24,382 nucleotides of DNA, taken from NCBI GenBank assembly GCA_030830595.1, contig JAURMS010000157.1, positions 1-24,382 on the forward strand. The letters are read 5' to 3'. A program made the translations under genes and the position numbers. Every line of letters begins with the position of its first letter. The stretch's first letter is position 1. The stretch comes from Gammaproteobacteria bacterium. GTDB taxonomy: Bacteria > Pseudomonadota > Gammaproteobacteria > Steroidobacterales > Steroidobacteraceae. Under the pieces are notes generated by a model. It made no database searches, was not told where the DNA came from, and was given only the letters and a program-made list of their open reading frames with translations. Positions 23,335 to 24,382 of this stretch are shown here, piece after piece.

Positions 23335-24145
23335 CGGGACGCACCGGCAGGGGCACGTTACAGAGGCCGACCTTGCCGGCGGGGCGATGGAACCACGGCT
23401 CGCGCCGGTTGCGCCGCGCCTCGACATGCGCCTCGAACGCAGCCGTGTCGGTCCGCAACAGTTCAAGGCCGGCCTGCGCCGCGGCAGGCAGATCGGCCGC
23501 CACCCGCGTGGCAAGGATCAGGATGTGCTGGGCCTCGTCCTCGTAGAAGCCGAGTGGCCCCGTGCCGCGCGGCAGCCCGGACAGCAGGGGCATGCCGGAC
23601 AGGACCCGCCCCACCAGCGTGATGTTGCGGTCGAGATGGCGCGGTGAATGTCCCGTCACCACATACAGGTCCGCACCGCTGCCGGTGTCCGGATCGTTGT
23701 CACGGGAAATGCCCACCATGCCGTAACAGTGGGCCAGCCAGGCCATGCCGGCTGCGGCGTCCCGGGCGGCCGGGAAGCCATCCACGAAGCCGACCTCGGG
23801 CGCGTAGACATCGCCGTCAGGCAGGGGGGTAAAGGGCATGCCTGCGTCGAGGCTGATCTCGAACTCGGCCGGCAGGGCCGCTGCCGCGGTCCGCGCCGGC
23901 TTGCCGTTACCGCCCCATTGCACGACGTAATTGTCCTGGGATCGATACAGGCGAGTGCCGTCGAAGTAGCCCTCGCGGGCGAGCTTTTGCAGGTTGGCCA
24001 CGTGGGCAGGCGCGAACCGCGGGGCGAGTTCGATGACGACCCGGCCGGCCGGCAGCTCCACATAGAGCAGGTTCTGCGGATCCGGCTGACGCCAGTCGGT
24101 AAGCGGCTGGGCCAGTACGAGGGCGAGCAACAGGGTGGGCGTCAT
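23327..24145 (-). CDS. Secreted cyclophilin-type peptidyl-prolyl isomerase
   Basis: 272 residues, well above the 165-190 of simple bacterial cyclophilins. Residues 1-14 are a short signal-like hydrophobic segment, so export to the periplasm is likely. The cyclophilin core begins LYVELPAGRVVIELAPRFAPAHVANLQKLAREGYFDGTRLYR (about 27-68). Two of the three catalytic residues I can line up are kept: Arg68 (LYRS) and Gln76 (VVQWGG); the usual Phe is Tyr73. A longer central part (about 90-160) and a C-terminal region of about 75 residues are extra. The ATG at 24145 gives the signal segment; earlier starts would disrupt it. It faces the VOC gene head to head, with 39 bases between. Confidence 0.88.
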   Translation of the reverse strand: MTPTLLLALVLAQPLTDWRQPDPQNLLYVELPAGRVVIELAPRFAPAHVANLQKLAREGYFDGTRLYRSQDNYVVQWGGNGKPARTAAAALPAEFEISLDAGMPFTPLPDGDVYAPEVGFVDGFPAARDAAAGMAWLAHCYGMVGISRDNDPDTGSGADLYVVTGHSPRHLDRNITLVGRVLSGMPLLSGLPRGTGPLGFYEDEAQHILILATRVAADLPAAAQAGLELLRTDTAAFEAHVEARRNRREPWFHRPAGKVGLCNVPLPVRPVS

Positions 24146-24184
24146 GGGCTCATGTTTGCACAGCTGGCCGGTTAAGATGAAGCC

Positions 24185-24382
24185 ATGACGGCGCGCTTCC
24201 TGGAAATCAGCCTGCACGCTCCCGACGTGCTGGCATCGCTAGATTTCTATCGGCGCCTGGGTTTCACCGAGGCGAGTGTCGGCGAGACCTGGTCACATCC
24301 CTATGCCGCGGTGAGCGACGGTCGGCTTGCCCTGGGCCTGCATGCCTTCGAGTTCGCCTCCCCGTCGCTGACCTTCGTGCAA
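24185..24382 (+). CDS. VOC (glyoxalase/bleomycin-resistance) family protein, N-terminal part
   Basis: The first 66 codons of a gene cut by the window edge. FLEISLHAPDVLASLDFYRRLGF is the hallmark first beta-alpha unit of the vicinal oxygen chelate fold, followed by a strand with WSHPYAAVSDGRLALGLH. The fold covers glyoxalases, dioxygenases and antibiotic-binding proteins; with so little sequence the function cannot be narrowed. TAAGAT lies six bases before the ATG and no Shine-Dalgarno is seen. Confidence 0.82.
   Translation, partial: MTARFLEISLHAPDVLASLDFYRRLGFTEASVGETWSHPYAAVSDGRLALGLHAFEFASPSLTFVQ

Noticed and set aside
1..24382. Mobile element, prophage, CRISPR or defence island
   Set aside because: I saw no transposase, integrase, phage gene, direct-repeat array or nuclease/effector genes. 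The genes appear uniformly GC-rich and compact, with core-metabolic content throughout.

Overview
This is a GC-rich, very compact stretch of bacterial chromosome. The best match is a gammaproteobacterium, probably near the Xanthomonadales or Chromatiales. The reasons are the hslU-DUF971-ubiE-ubiJ-ubiB order (UbiJ is typical of proteobacterial ubiquinone synthesis), a periplasmic-type PheC, a GabD very close to the E. coli enzyme, and a TrpF whose motifs resemble what I recall from xanthomonads. I see no phage, IS element, CRISPR array, tRNA, rRNA or defence system. Almost every base is coding, and most neighbouring genes overlap by 1-4 bases (ATGA, GTGA or TGATG).

Layout. Block 1 (+, 1-4863): the end of hslU, a DUF971 gene, ubiE, ubiJ, ubiB, and a secreted chorismate mutase fused to cyclohexadienyl dehydratase (AroQ-gamma with PheC). 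Block 2 (-, 17875 down to 4803): a phosphotransferase, a lipocalin-like protein, a MATE transporter and a DUF885 lipoprotein, followed by a complete unfused tryptophan operon trpE-G-D-C-F-B-A. The trp operon runs on into a ClsC-type cardiolipin synthase and a small DUF2007/zinc-ribbon protein. Block 3 (+, 17895-23334): a homogentisate dioxygenase-like gene, a fumarylacetoacetate hydrolase, a dienelactone hydrolase-like protein, a GabD-like aldehyde dehydrogenase and a Bcr/CflA efflux pump. The right end holds a secreted cyclophilin (-) and the first 66 codons of a VOC-family protein (+).

Functionally the window centres on chorismate and aromatic metabolism: ubiquinone, the phenylalanine branch, tryptophan, and breakdown of Phe/Tyr through homogentisate. 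The clearest anomaly is an in-frame amber codon (TAG, 2655-2657) in the middle of an otherwise intact ubiB. It would remove the kinase-like catalytic half of an enzyme normally needed for aerobic ubiquinone synthesis. Other points of note are the AroQ-PheC fusion, whose C-terminal tail runs 61 bases into an opposing gene, the coupling of clsC to trpA, the hairpin-bearing trpE leader without Trp codons, and -10-like boxes placed 6-7 bases before several start codons that lack a Shine-Dalgarno sequence. I found no convincing new multi-gene system; the region is mostly core metabolism with a few local oddities.
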